Source: Pirellulales bacterium (GTDB lineage: Bacteria > Planctomycetota > Planctomycetia > Pirellulales > Lacipirellulaceae). From it: a stretch of DNA of 64,000 nucleotides. Made by a program: the position numbers and the translations under genes. Where the stretch lies: NCBI GenBank assembly GCA_019636345.1, contig JAHBXQ010000006.1, forward strand, positions 271,431-335,430, written 5' to 3'. The notes under the pieces are model-generated. The model searched no databases, was not told the DNA's origin, and saw nothing but the letters and a program-made list of their open reading frames with translations. Of the stretch, positions 54,769 through 63,578 are shown one piece after another (the first letter of the stretch is position 1; each line of letters starts with the position of its first letter).

Positions 54769-56124
54769 ATGAAATACCCTGAGCGACTGTTCGAGCCCAA
54801 CATCATTCACGACCCCGCGCAATGGATGGGAATTTGGACGCCGCAGGGGTGGCGTGTTCACAAGAAGCGATGGGGACGCGCTAATCGCGTGACAGTTCAT
54901 TTGAGCGGCGACGGTCGAACCACGTTCTTTCCCGGCGCGCTCCGCGACCCGTCGTCCGGACGAGTGGCATGGAGCGACGACCTTCATGTGCAGGACGATT
55001 CGTTCACCGATGGCGGCATCTATCCTTGTGATCCGCGCGTCGAGTATCCCGCCGGTCGTCCCCGATGGGCTGTGTCGCACACGTTGTTGTGCTATCCGTA
55101 CGCCGATCACGGTCTCTACACTCACGAATACGAGTGGGATCTCGTTCACGGCCATTTGCATACGCGATTCCGAACGCACATTCCGTTGGAGCAAGCTGCA
55201 ACCGACGCGGCGACGGGTCGATCCGTGCTCGTTGCGAACAAGCCTCTCAGTACGACTATCGAAGGCAACGTGCAATACCCGCTGCTCAATAGCGCAGTGC
55301 GCGGAGTGTGGGACAATCCTGAAAGGACGGGTCGCAACTACTACACACAGCGCACCGTCCAGCTGTTGTCGATGCACAACGCCGTCTACGTGACCACGCC
55401 CCGCACGCCGGTAGTGCAGTGCCACGGGTTGTACCTGACGGACACCCAAGATCCCTTGACGCGAGTGTTTGATCCCGAGACTGGCGAATGCGGCGATTTG
55501 GAGTATTTGGCAGCCGCGATGCACGTGCCGCTCGACGAGCCGCGACTTGGAATGATTCGCGTCTCGGGTCGGCCCGCCTGGAACCGTTCGTTCGGACGGA
55601 CTATTCAGGTTCCGGCGGAAACGACAGGCACGATCGATGCGAGAGATCTGTACGAACTCGAGCGACGAATAGGCGCGCGCTTCTGCTTCGGCCAAGTCGG
55701 TTACGCAGCCAACTCGTACTTCGACGGCGACGTCGGCGCCGAGGGTTTCGTTCCGGCTTACGACTTCAACCGCAATTTCGAAATCGATGGCGACGACGCG
55801 AGTTTTCTCCGCAGTCACTTGGGTCGACGCGTCCGCTACAATCTATACCTGGACGCTTACTTTGGCGGCGACTGGCTGTCGACTTACTACTGCGTCAACG
55901 CCGAGCAGCGCCCTGGCACGCCAATCATTGCAGATTATGAATTTGGCGGCGGCTACGATCCGCAAGCCGGCGTCGTACACCTGCTGGACACCCCAGGCCC
56001 TGATCGCCCCGTCTGGGTCGAGTATCACTACGATGCACCAGCTGCTCCGGGCGAAAACAACATTGTGCTTCATCTCTATCGGGAGATTGACAACGGACCA
56101 CGGGCCGCTGGCACCTCGTCCTAG
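54769..56124 (+). CDS. Unknown 451-residue protein with an EF-hand/dockerin-like loop
   Basis: I do not recognise this family. It is rich in Trp, Tyr, His and Asp, with a beta-strand-rich look over its whole length (for example WDLVHGHLHTRFRTHIPLE). One calcium-loop-like segment, DFNRNFEIDGDD, lies near residues 333-346, followed by YFGGDWLSTYYCVN and a YHYDAPAAPGENNIVLHLYR end. There is no signal peptide or membrane segment. Neighbours are a carbohydrate esterase and a lyase/sialidase pair, so a carbohydrate-active or binding role is possible but unproven. Confidence 0.8.
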   Translation: MKYPERLFEPNIIHDPAQWMGIWTPQGWRVHKKRWGRANRVTVHLSGDGRTTFFPGALRDPSSGRVAWSDDLHVQDDSFTDGGIYPCDPRVEYPAGRPRWAVSHTLLCYPYADHGLYTHEYEWDLVHGHLHTRFRTHIPLEQAATDAATGRSVLVANKPLSTTIEGNVQYPLLNSAVRGVWDNPERTGRNYYTQRTVQLLSMHNAVYVTTPRTPVVQCHGLYLTDTQDPLTRVFDPETGECGDLEYLAAAMHVPLDEPRLGMIRVSGRPAWNRSFGRTIQVPAETTGTIDARDLYELERRIGARFCFGQVGYAANSYFDGDVGAEGFVPAYDFNRNFEIDGDDASFLRSHLGRRVRYNLYLDAYFGGDWLSTYYCVNAEQRPGTPIIADYEFGGGYDPQAGVVHLLDTPGPDRPVWVEYHYDAPAAPGENNIVLHLYREIDNGPRAAGTSS

Positions 56125-56225
56125 TTCTGGCGGCAACCCTGTTCGCGTCTGCCAGAAAGCGACAATTGTGATGTCGAGTTCGCAAGAATATGTTGCTACG
56201 GCAACAGGTCCGGTGAGGGTTTCTG

Positions 56226-57125
56226 CTACGCTTGGCGCAGCGCGACGACCGCCGCCTCGGCATGCAGAGAAGACAAGTCAGCTTCCGACAATCGACGATA
56301 CGGGCGGGGAGCGAAATTTCCGGGAATCCCGCGGGCGTTGAGAATGCCAGTCATGGCCTGAAAGACGCCGTAGCGCTGCAAAACCCCGACTAAAGCAGCC
56401 ATTGCTCGGGACAACTCCTGTCCGCGATTCCACGCGTGGTCCTTCGCCGCCTGTTTCATGAGCCGCACCCAATTGGGGAATATGCTGAACGCCCCATCGA
56501 GGTGCTCGGCGTGGCCCGACCGAAGCAATGCATCGACGAGCAAAGGTTGTGCAAGAATTACGCGAAATGCGGGCCCCGCCAACTCATCGGCCAGCAAGCG
56601 CGCTTGCGCGACGTCCCCGGAGCACTTGATGCCGCGAATATTGGGGTGCACCGCCAGCGTCCGTACGGTGTCCAAGGTTAACGTCGTTCCTGTTCGCTGG
56701 GGCAAATCGTAAAGATAGAGCGGCGTCCGCGATTCGTCGGCCAACGCCCGGTAGTAATCGATCAACTCTTCCTGAGAGAACTTAATGAAATACGGCGCAA
56801 GGACGACGACGCCGTCAATCTTGAACTCGTTGGCGACACGGATGCGATCACGCGTCCGCGTAAAACTGCAATCACCGACTCCCGCCAGCGTAGGGCCGTG
56901 CAATGCCCAGTGTTCTGCGCATTCCTTAATCAGTTCGCGGTAGACCGCGTCCGACAGCAGTTGCAGAAGGCCCATCGTGCCGGCCGCCAGGATTCCGTCC
57001 ACTTGGCCGCGGGCTTGATCCTCTAAGTGAGCTCGTAGTCCTTCGCGATGGAGCTCCTCGCCATCATCCAAGGGGGTGCCGATCGCCGAAATGAAGCAGG
57101 GCGCAAGCGCTGAGTCCAAGGGCAT
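56226..57125 (-). CDS. Dihydrodipicolinate synthase/N-acetylneuraminate lyase family aldolase
   Basis: The start at 57125 (MPLDSALAP) gives 299 residues. The TIM-barrel aldolase shows Schiff-base Lys167 (IRGIKCSGD), the conserved Tyr139 (LYLYDLP) and a variant of the GTTGE carboxylate-binding motif, AAGTMGLLQL. It probably performs a retro-aldol or dehydration on a 2-keto sugar acid. The altered GTMGLL suggests a non-DapA substrate. It lies 7 bp after a cytosolic sialidase gene, favouring a NanA-like role, but this is inference. Confidence 0.9.
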   Translation of the reverse strand: MPLDSALAPCFISAIGTPLDDGEELHREGLRAHLEDQARGQVDGILAAGTMGLLQLLSDAVYRELIKECAEHWALHGPTLAGVGDCSFTRTRDRIRVANEFKIDGVVVLAPYFIKFSQEELIDYYRALADESRTPLYLYDLPQRTGTTLTLDTVRTLAVHPNIRGIKCSGDVAQARLLADELAGPAFRVILAQPLLVDALLRSGHAEHLDGAFSIFPNWVRLMKQAAKDHAWNRGQELSRAMAALVGVLQRYGVFQAMTGILNARGIPGNFAPRPYRRLSEADLSSLHAEAAVVALRQA

Positions 57126-57132
57126 GACAAAC

Positions 57133-58257
57133 CTATTCAGCTTGAATGGCGAGGCGAAACCAGCGGATGACCGAAATGCAATCTTCAAAACACCAGAATG
57201 CCACGAACGCCTCGCCGTTGGACAGGTGAACAACGGTCGGACACCCGAATCTAAGCGAACTCATCTTCGCAACTCCGCCGTCCAAGTCAGCAGCGTCGCC
57301 ATAGCTGGGGCTCCCCGTCCACAACTGCAAGTCGGCCTTTGGAATCCATTGGTCGCCGTCAATTCGCGCCAGTTGCGCCCATAGACCCGGTCTGTCGACG
57401 CGACGATACACTGCCAGCACGCGATTGGACGGCAATCCCAAAACGCGGCACGTCTCTCCCTTCAGCGGCGCATCGCGGCATGCTCCAAACGCGAATCCGT
57501 CGTTCGAGAAGGCGATCCGATTGGACAGCGAGCGAGACTGCGCGATGTCGTAGTTCCAGCAGATCGCAAGGACGCGGCCGTCGCTGAGTCGAGTCAAGGC
57601 TTGTTCGAAGGCGCCTAGCGATGGATGGTCTTGACGAACGACCTGAACCAACTCGCCCCACGTTTCGCCCCCGTCGCGAGAGGCGAACGCCAGTCCGTCG
57701 TGACGCCAAGGGCTTTCTCGGCCTGACCAATCCGGCCAAGCGCTGGTGACTACCAAGAGTCGGTCCTCCCCTATGGAGAAGGGGGGGGCGCACGTTTCAA
57801 ACGATGGCCAGTCCACGGGGAGCGAGACGGAGAGCGGCCGGGACCATGTGCGGCCTCCGTCGAGAGATCGCTGAGTTACGAAGTCGGTACGACAGAACCC
57901 GCGCGTCTCGGGATTCAAGAGTCCCAGGTCCGGGCGACTCCGATCGAATAGGCATCCCCAGGCCAACAATTCGCCCGGCCTGACCTGTCCCACGCGGCAC
58001 GTCGTCGAGACAATGTGCGTCCGCTCGTCGGGCAAGAGAATCGCGACCGGCTCGCTCCACGACTCGCCGCCGTCGCACGATCGGCTGCATACCGATCGAA
58101 CGTCGATCGCCTCAAAGGCGCTGCCGAGGTCGAAAGCGACGAAGACCTCGCCCGACGGAAGTTCTGCCGCCGTCGGAAAGAACGCATGGCGACTGTGCAA
58201 ATGGGGCAGCGGATTGCGATAAACGATTCCCGTGCCGACAACTTCAATCGTCCCCAT
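57133..58257 (-). CDS. Sialidase-fold (BNR/Asp-box) protein, cytosolic
   Basis: 374 residues without a signal peptide. Several Asp boxes are visible (SCDGGESW, SLDGGRTW, SRDGGETW), defining a six-bladed propeller like GH33 sialidases. The catalytic Arg triad cannot be assigned safely from sequence alone. Divergent from the symporter gene and co-transcribed with the DHDPS/NanA-family gene, it would act on an imported glycoside. Non-sialidase activities are known in this fold. Confidence 0.85.
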   Translation of the reverse strand: MGTIEVVGTGIVYRNPLPHLHSRHAFFPTAAELPSGEVFVAFDLGSAFEAIDVRSVCSRSCDGGESWSEPVAILLPDERTHIVSTTCRVGQVRPGELLAWGCLFDRSRPDLGLLNPETRGFCRTDFVTQRSLDGGRTWSRPLSVSLPVDWPSFETCAPPFSIGEDRLLVVTSAWPDWSGRESPWRHDGLAFASRDGGETWGELVQVVRQDHPSLGAFEQALTRLSDGRVLAICWNYDIAQSRSLSNRIAFSNDGFAFGACRDAPLKGETCRVLGLPSNRVLAVYRRVDRPGLWAQLARIDGDQWIPKADLQLWTGSPSYGDAADLDGGVAKMSSLRFGCPTVVHLSNGEAFVAFWCFEDCISVIRWFRLAIQAE

Positions 58258-58311
58258 GGGTCTCGACTCATGCGCAGCAGGATAGGCTTGGGATACGCCA
58301 TTGACAGAGAG

Positions 58312-58331
58312 TTATTTTACGAGCAAAATAA
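58312..58331. promoter_or_regulatory. NagC/Mlc-type palindrome TTATTTT-N6-AAAATAA
   Basis: Perfect seven-base arms around six bases lie in the divergent region between the sialidase gene (start 58257, minus) and the symporter gene (start 58459, plus). The TTATTTT...AAAATAA form resembles operators of ROK regulators such as NagC and Mlc. The ROK gene about 5.7 kb away is the natural candidate. No second strong copy was found elsewhere in the window. Confidence 0.5.
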
Positions 58332-58458
58332 ACCACCGCAAGTCGGCGCTGACTTGGACTGGTTTTGCACGAGTTGGGCTGCAATACCAGGCATCTTGGA
58401 GCGCGATCCGACGCTGACCGATCGTCCCTCGCTTGATGTTCCCTTTCTCCAAAGATCA

Positions 58459-60057
58459 ATGACGCCGACTCAGTCGCTGCTTATCGCGATGAACGTGGCC
58501 CCGGTTGATTGGTGGATACTGGGAGGTTCGTTTGTTCTGCTCCTGACGATCGCTGTCAAGATCAACCAGCAGTGCCGCAGCGTGGCGGACTATCTCATTT
58601 CTGGCCGCAAAGTGCGACTGTGGCTGGGCATGGGCGCTGGCATCGCAGGCGAGGTCGGTTTAGTCACGATTGTCTCCATCTGCGAGCAGGGCTATCTCCG
58701 CGGATTTGGTTTCATTCTTATCGGCCTGCTCAGCACACTCATCCTGGCACCCCTGTTCGGAATCTTCGGTTTTGGCATCGAGCGATTTCGAGCGTCGAAA
58801 GTGATGACCGTATCGCAGTACCTCGAGATGCGTTATTCGCGTCGACTGAGGATCCTCTCCGGCATTCTCAATGCACTGGCTGGCGTGCTGCAGATGTGCA
58901 TTTTTCCGATCATCGGCGCTCGCTTTCTACGGGCTCTAATCGACGCGCCTGCCGTCGTCTCCCAGTGGGGACTGACCGCCCCCACGGAATGGATTCTCAT
59001 GGGAGCGCTCCTGAGTTGCACCGTGATATTCACGTTTCTGGGCGGTTACGTGACGCTTATCGTCACGAACTTTCTGCAGATGATCGTGATAATGGTGGCG
59101 ATCTATTGGCTATTTTTCTATCTGATCGCCGACATCGGCGTTCAAAACCTATGGACGACGTTGGAGAATACTAAAGGACTCGCAGGCTTTTATCCGTTTG
59201 CCGCTGAAGGCGACGCTTACGGCTTCGTCTGGTTTTCCTGGCTGATGACGATGAGCGTTCTGCTGCAGTTCTCCTATGGACCCTACCTGCAGAAGTACGC
59301 CTCGATGGACCGTCCCAAGACGGTCTCGCGCGCATTCTTGTTAAGCTCTCTCTTTACGAACGGTCGTACGTTCGTGGTTCTCGGGCTTGGTGTGTGCGCG
59401 CTCGCCGCGCTCGGCGAAACTCCCCCAGACGCGCTGGGAGCGTCAAAGGCCGAATGGAGTACCTTGGCGACGCCTTACTACCTGTCGTCCGTGGTACCGC
59501 CCGTACTGATGGGCGTGCTGTTGTCCGGTCTGGTGTTCGCCGATATCTCGACGACAGATCAATATGTCTTGAGTTGGTCGACCGCGATCGTCAACGACTG
59601 CATTTGCCCGTTCTTGAAGAGTCCCCTGTCGCCCGAAACGCACATCCGCGCCGTTCGTATGACGATCGTCGCCTTGTGCGGCCTCTTCTTCGTATTCGGC
59701 ATGTTCTACTCGCCGACTCTGCCGCTGTGGGACTATTTGTGGCTGTGTGCCAATATCATCGGCGGCACGGGGATCGCAATGCTCATGGGCATGTATTGGT
59801 CCAAAACGACGACAGCGGGAGCCTACGCGGCCGTCCTGATCTGTTTGATACTTCCGCTTGCGGACTTGGCCTCGCGACAGATTTACGCAATGCGACATCC
59901 GGACGGCATCTATCCCATTGCTTCAGAAACGACGGGACTCGGGACATACGTCATTGCGCTCGTCGCGTTGGTAGTCGTCTCGCTGGCATCCGGCGGGCCC
60001 ACTCGGTTCTGGGATCTTGCACGCGACGTGCAAGTTCAGAACGAAGCTGAGGCATAG
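58459..60057 (+). CDS. Sodium:solute symporter (SSS family)
   Basis: The start at 58459 (MTPTQSLLIAM) gives 532 residues. The in-frame extension back to 58015 lies antisense to the sialidase gene and is not expected to be real. About 13 membrane segments are visible, with SSS features such as ADYLISGRKVRLWLGMGAGI early on and QYLEMRYSRRLRILSG after the third segment. It imports a sugar, sialic-acid-like acid or other organic solute with sodium. It is divergent from a sialidase/lyase operon and followed by a small membrane protein. Confidence 0.92.
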   Translation: MTPTQSLLIAMNVAPVDWWILGGSFVLLLTIAVKINQQCRSVADYLISGRKVRLWLGMGAGIAGEVGLVTIVSICEQGYLRGFGFILIGLLSTLILAPLFGIFGFGIERFRASKVMTVSQYLEMRYSRRLRILSGILNALAGVLQMCIFPIIGARFLRALIDAPAVVSQWGLTAPTEWILMGALLSCTVIFTFLGGYVTLIVTNFLQMIVIMVAIYWLFFYLIADIGVQNLWTTLENTKGLAGFYPFAAEGDAYGFVWFSWLMTMSVLLQFSYGPYLQKYASMDRPKTVSRAFLLSSLFTNGRTFVVLGLGVCALAALGETPPDALGASKAEWSTLATPYYLSSVVPPVLMGVLLSGLVFADISTTDQYVLSWSTAIVNDCICPFLKSPLSPETHIRAVRMTIVALCGLFFVFGMFYSPTLPLWDYLWLCANIIGGTGIAMLMGMYWSKTTTAGAYAAVLICLILPLADLASRQIYAMRHPDGIYPIASETTGLGTYVIALVALVVVSLASGGPTRFWDLARDVQVQNEAEA

Positions 60058-60100
60058 CATTTCACGCGAACCCCGCAGCACCCCCTCCTCTCCGCTTCCA

Positions 60101-60355
60101 ATGTGGACTATCACTTTCAACTCGGACCTTGCCCCCTGGTCGCAGTTCGTCTTCTGGTACGTAGCGATCAACGCCGTTTTGTGCGCACTATTTACATTGG
60201 TTGTCGCAGTCGGCGGAGCGTTCGATCTCAGGTTTCTGTGGCGAGCCCTGCGCGAGGGAGACGTCGACGAGGCCGACGATGGACGAGTGGTCGAACGCGG
60301 GCCGGCTTCGCCGGAGAGGACGGATAAGTATCGTCAAGGAGATGCGCGTGAGTAA
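60101..60355 (+). CDS. Small membrane protein (84 aa) accompanying the symporter
   Basis: An ATG at 60101 (MWTITFNSDLAPWSQF) starts 84 residues with one membrane helix (FVFWYVAINAVLCALFTLVV) and a soluble acidic C-terminus (LREGDVDEADDG). It follows the symporter by 43 bp and overlaps the next gene by 8 nt. Short single-helix proteins next to SSS transporters recur in Planctomycetes and may be an accessory subunit. Family not recognised. Confidence 0.7.
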   Translation: MWTITFNSDLAPWSQFVFWYVAINAVLCALFTLVVAVGGAFDLRFLWRALREGDVDEADDGRVVERGPASPERTDKYRQGDARE

Positions 60356-61355
60356 GACTCATCAAGTTCTCGTGATCGGCGGCGGATCAATCGGCGAGCG
60401 TCATGTCCGATCCTTTCTCGCCACAAGACGGTGTACCGTCGCTGTGTGCGAACCGAACGAGTTACGTCTCCGACAACTTGCCGACAGGTACGATCTGGCC
60501 GCAGATTTCAAGAGCACGGATGAACTGACGGATTACGTTCCTGACATCTCTGTGATTGCGACGCCCGCTGACTTGCACGTTGACCAAGCGATCGCACTTG
60601 CCCGTCGAGGATCGCACCTGCTGATCGAGAAGCCGTTGAGCACGTCACTGGAGCGGGTCGCCGAACTTCTCGACATCGTGAAGAGTCAGGATCTCATTGC
60701 CGGCGTCGCTTACGTATACCGCGTACACCCAGCGTTGACTGCAATGGCGGCGGAACTCGCGTCGCAACGCTGGGGTACACCCAAGCAGTTCATTATCGTT
60801 GGCGGCCAGCACTTCCCGACGTATCGTCCTCAGTACCGTGAAATCTATTACAACAACCCCGCTCAGGGAGGGGGCGCCGTCCAGGATGCTCTCACCCACT
60901 TACTGGATTGCGGGCGTTGGCTTGTCGGTCCGATCACCCGCCTCTGCGCCGACGCCGAGCATTTGGCTCTGCCAGGCGTCGAGGTCGAAGACGCCGCCGC
61001 CGTCTTGACCCGACAAGGCGAGGCTCTGGGTTGTTACGTGTTAAACCAGTTTCAAGGGGCTGACGAATTGACGATGACAGTCGTCTGCGAACGGGGAATG
61101 TGCCGCTTCGAAAACCACTTGTCTCGGTGGCAGTGGATCGACGGCGTCGCCGGCTCTTGGCACGACGTTCCGACTCCGCTGCGCAACCGCGATGATCTCT
61201 ATCAGCGACAAGCCGAAGCGTTTCTCGACGCAGTCGAACGACACGTCGATCCTCCCTGCAGTCTTGTCGAGGGCGCATCGACTCTTGCCGCCTGTCAGGC
61301 AGTGCTCGACTCGTGGCGCGAGCAGCGGTGGGTCGAACCGATTCAAATCACTTGA
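60348..61355 (+). CDS. Gfo/Idh/MocA-family oxidoreductase
   Basis: A GTG at 60348 has AAGGAG with six-base spacing and gives 335 residues (MSKTHQVLVIGGGSIGERH). The ATG at 60342 directly abuts that Shine-Dalgarno and is less likely. Rossmann GGGSIG, catalytic-lysine motif IEKPLSTSL, and substrate domain GGGAVQDALTHLLDCGRW. Oxidises a sugar or inositol-like compound. First of a run of four enzymes (Gfo/Idh, RidA, SDR, FAH). Confidence 0.9.
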   Translation: MSKTHQVLVIGGGSIGERHVRSFLATRRCTVAVCEPNELRLRQLADRYDLAADFKSTDELTDYVPDISVIATPADLHVDQAIALARRGSHLLIEKPLSTSLERVAELLDIVKSQDLIAGVAYVYRVHPALTAMAAELASQRWGTPKQFIIVGGQHFPTYRPQYREIYYNNPAQGGGAVQDALTHLLDCGRWLVGPITRLCADAEHLALPGVEVEDAAAVLTRQGEALGCYVLNQFQGADELTMTVVCERGMCRFENHLSRWQWIDGVAGSWHDVPTPLRNRDDLYQRQAEAFLDAVERHVDPPCSLVEGASTLAACQAVLDSWREQRWVEPIQIT

Positions 61356-61389
61356 TGGTGGCAAGCTTACCCAACGGATCGATCGATCA

Positions 61390-61791
61390 ATGAGCAGTGA
61401 TTATCGCCTATTCGAATCAATTGCCGGGCGGGGAGTTCCGAGCAGCGATCTCCCTTTCAGCCCGGCCGTGCGCTGCGGCGAGTTCGTCTTCGTGTCCGGT
61501 CAAGCCTCGGTCGACGGGGAAGGGCGCATTGTCAGCGATACGTTTTCCGGGGAAATGCGACGCTCGTTCGAAAACCTCAGGCATGTGCTGGCGGGTGCTG
61601 GACTTACGCTACGGAACGTTGTCAAGCTCTCCGCATTTGTCGCGCAACAGGAGGATCTGCCGGAGTTCAACCGGATCTACCGCGAGTATTTCGACCAGCC
61701 GTATCCTGCGCGGACGACAATCGTCGGATGCTTGGGCGATCTTCTCAAATTCGAAGTTGATGCGATTGCCGTCCATCCGCCGCTCGAATAG
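61390..61791 (+). CDS. RidA (YjgF/YER057c/UK114) family protein
   Basis: The start at 61390 (MSSDYRLFESI) gives 133 residues, normal for RidA. Conserved segments: SPAVRCGEFVFVSGQ, NLRHVLAGAGLTLRNVVKL, and PYPARTTIVGCLGDLLKFEVDAIA with the active-site Arg in PARTT. RidA hydrolyses reactive enamine/imine intermediates; related members hydrolyse amides in catabolic pathways. The gene fits with PLP enzymes and dehydrogenases nearby. Confidence 0.93.
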   Translation: MSSDYRLFESIAGRGVPSSDLPFSPAVRCGEFVFVSGQASVDGEGRIVSDTFSGEMRRSFENLRHVLAGAGLTLRNVVKLSAFVAQQEDLPEFNRIYREYFDQPYPARTTIVGCLGDLLKFEVDAIAVHPPLE

Positions 61792-61862
61792 CTGTCTCAT
61801 ACGCAAGTCGCTAGCTCAGGTCCCTTATTGATAGCCCAGTACGATCACAACTTTACGCCTCC

Positions 61863-62651
61863 ATGTCCGTTCTCGATAAATTTCGCCTCGACGGAAAGCT
61901 CGCGTTGGTGACCGGAGGAGCCGGTCCGCTGTTCGGCTCCTGTTGCACGCAGGCGCTCGCGGAAGCAGGCGCCACGGTGATCACCGCGTCACGTTCGCTG
62001 GAAAATAACCGAGCCTACGCCGGAAAGCTTTGCAAGCTGGGTTTCGCGGCTCACGGTCTCTCGGTCGATTTGGGCGACGGCCGGTCAATTGATGCGCTCC
62101 ATGACGAAATCGCCTCTCGTTTCGGTCCGGTTGATATTCTGGTAAACAGCGCACTGTCGCGTCCTCCAGACATGAACCCGATCGAAAGCGTCACGCTCGA
62201 GTCCCTTGCTAGCTCAGCGCAGGCGGATCTGGTGGGCCTGATCTGGACTTGCAAGCGATTCTGCGCCGATATGGTCGAACGCGGCCAAGGAAGCGTGATA
62301 AACATCGGGAGCATCTACGGCGTGGTGGGGAACGACCCGGGGCTATATGCTTCGGCCGGCAATCGACCGCCGATCGTGTATCCATTCCTCAAAGGGGGCG
62401 TGACGAATCTGACCCGGGCATTGGCCGCCCAGTACGGGCGGAGCGGGGTTCGCGTCAATGCCGTCTCGCCAGGAGGATTCGACCCGCAAAGTCCCCCGGC
62501 GTTTCAGGAAGCCTATTGCGCACGCTGTCCGCTGGGACGGATGATGAACGAGGAAGATCTGCAAGGGGCTGTCGTATTTCTCGCCTCCGACGCCAGTCGA
62601 TACGTCACTGGCGTCAACTTGATGGTGGACGGCGGCTGGACCGCGATCTAG
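61863..62651 (+). CDS. Short-chain dehydrogenase/reductase (SDR)
   Basis: 262 residues with TGGAGPLFG as a variant cofactor loop, ILVNSALSR, the serine in NIGSIYG, Tyr-x3-Lys in IVYPFLKGG and a C-terminal VDGGWTAI. The insertion of about ten residues between the Ser and Tyr (LYASAGNRPPIVYP) occurs in gluconate/2-keto-sugar type SDRs. Oxidises a sugar-derived alcohol. Placed between RidA and FAH genes on the same strand. Confidence 0.92.
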   Translation: MSVLDKFRLDGKLALVTGGAGPLFGSCCTQALAEAGATVITASRSLENNRAYAGKLCKLGFAAHGLSVDLGDGRSIDALHDEIASRFGPVDILVNSALSRPPDMNPIESVTLESLASSAQADLVGLIWTCKRFCADMVERGQGSVINIGSIYGVVGNDPGLYASAGNRPPIVYPFLKGGVTNLTRALAAQYGRSGVRVNAVSPGGFDPQSPPAFQEAYCARCPLGRMMNEEDLQGAVVFLASDASRYVTGVNLMVDGGWTAI

Positions 62652-62720
62652 CTCCGTCCGTTCGTTTCGGGACGCTGCTCGCGTCCCTGTCTTCAACGCA
62701 CACCGAGCGAATCTGATCCA

Positions 62721-63578
62721 ATGAGACTTGTCAGTTTTGTTTCCGCCGATGGCCGGTTCCTTCCTGGAGTCATGTCGGGCGACGACGTGATCGACCTTTC
62801 GACGCACCTGGATGCGCGTCCGTCCTCGATTCAGGAAGTTCTCGAACTTGATCTGCTCGCCGAAGCGGAACAAGTTCTTCACGACAAATCAACTCCGCGC
62901 CTCGCCCGCCCGCCCCTCGCAGCCCCGATACTCAAGCCGGGGGGCATCCTCGGTATCGGGCTCAACTATCGCGATCACGCTCTCGAGAGCGGCATGCCCA
63001 TCCCGTCAGAGCCGATTGTGTTCGTTAAGTGCGTCTCCGCCCTTGCGGGGCCGGACGAGGCGATACACTTGCCTTCCACGAGCAGCGAGGTCGACTACGA
63101 AGCGGAACTGGTCGTGGTCATCGGGCGGCGAGCACGCCACGTCCCAATGTCCGAGGCCATGGACTACGTCGCCGGATATACAATCGGCAACGACGTCTCG
63201 GCCCGAGACTGGCAGCTCAAGAAACCGGGAGGACAATGGACGCTCGGAAAATCGTTTGAGACGTTTGCTCCGATTGGTCCTTGGCTCGTCACGAAGGATG
63301 AGATTCCCAACCCACAGTCTCTGGCAATCTCCCTCCGCTTGAACGGGGAGACGATGCAGCAGTCCAATACGAATCAGCTCATTTTCTCGGTCGAGTCCGT
63401 CGTTTCGTACTTGTCGGCCATATTCCCTCTCAATCCGGGCGATCTTATCTTCACGGGAACTCCTCCGGGCGTAGGTTTTGCTCGCCGACCTCCCGTTTAC
63501 CTTCAAGACGGCGACCTTTGCGAGGTGGAAATCGAAGGAATTGGGGTTCTCCGCAATTCGTGCGTCCTTGAGCTGTGA
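62721..63578 (+). CDS. Fumarylacetoacetate hydrolase family protein
   Basis: 285 residues. FAH core motifs: GIGLNYRDHALESG, PIVFVKCVSALAGP, metal-binding EVDYEAELVVVIGR, and DVSARDWQL with GKSFETFAPIGPW. The family hydrolyses or decarboxylates beta-keto or 2-keto acid intermediates, such as 2,4-diketo-3-deoxy sugar acids. Last gene of the Gfo/Idh-RidA-SDR-FAH run, which looks like an oxidative sugar-acid degradation route. Confidence 0.93.
   Translation: MRLVSFVSADGRFLPGVMSGDDVIDLSTHLDARPSSIQEVLELDLLAEAEQVLHDKSTPRLARPPLAAPILKPGGILGIGLNYRDHALESGMPIPSEPIVFVKCVSALAGPDEAIHLPSTSSEVDYEAELVVVIGRRARHVPMSEAMDYVAGYTIGNDVSARDWQLKKPGGQWTLGKSFETFAPIGPWLVTKDEIPNPQSLAISLRLNGETMQQSNTNQLIFSVESVVSYLSAIFPLNPGDLIFTGTPPGVGFARRPPVYLQDGDLCEVEIEGIGVLRNSCVLEL

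Noticed and set aside
58015..58458. N-terminal extension of the symporter frame
   Set aside because: It lies antisense to the sialidase gene and through the divergent promoter; the membrane protein begins naturally at 58459.
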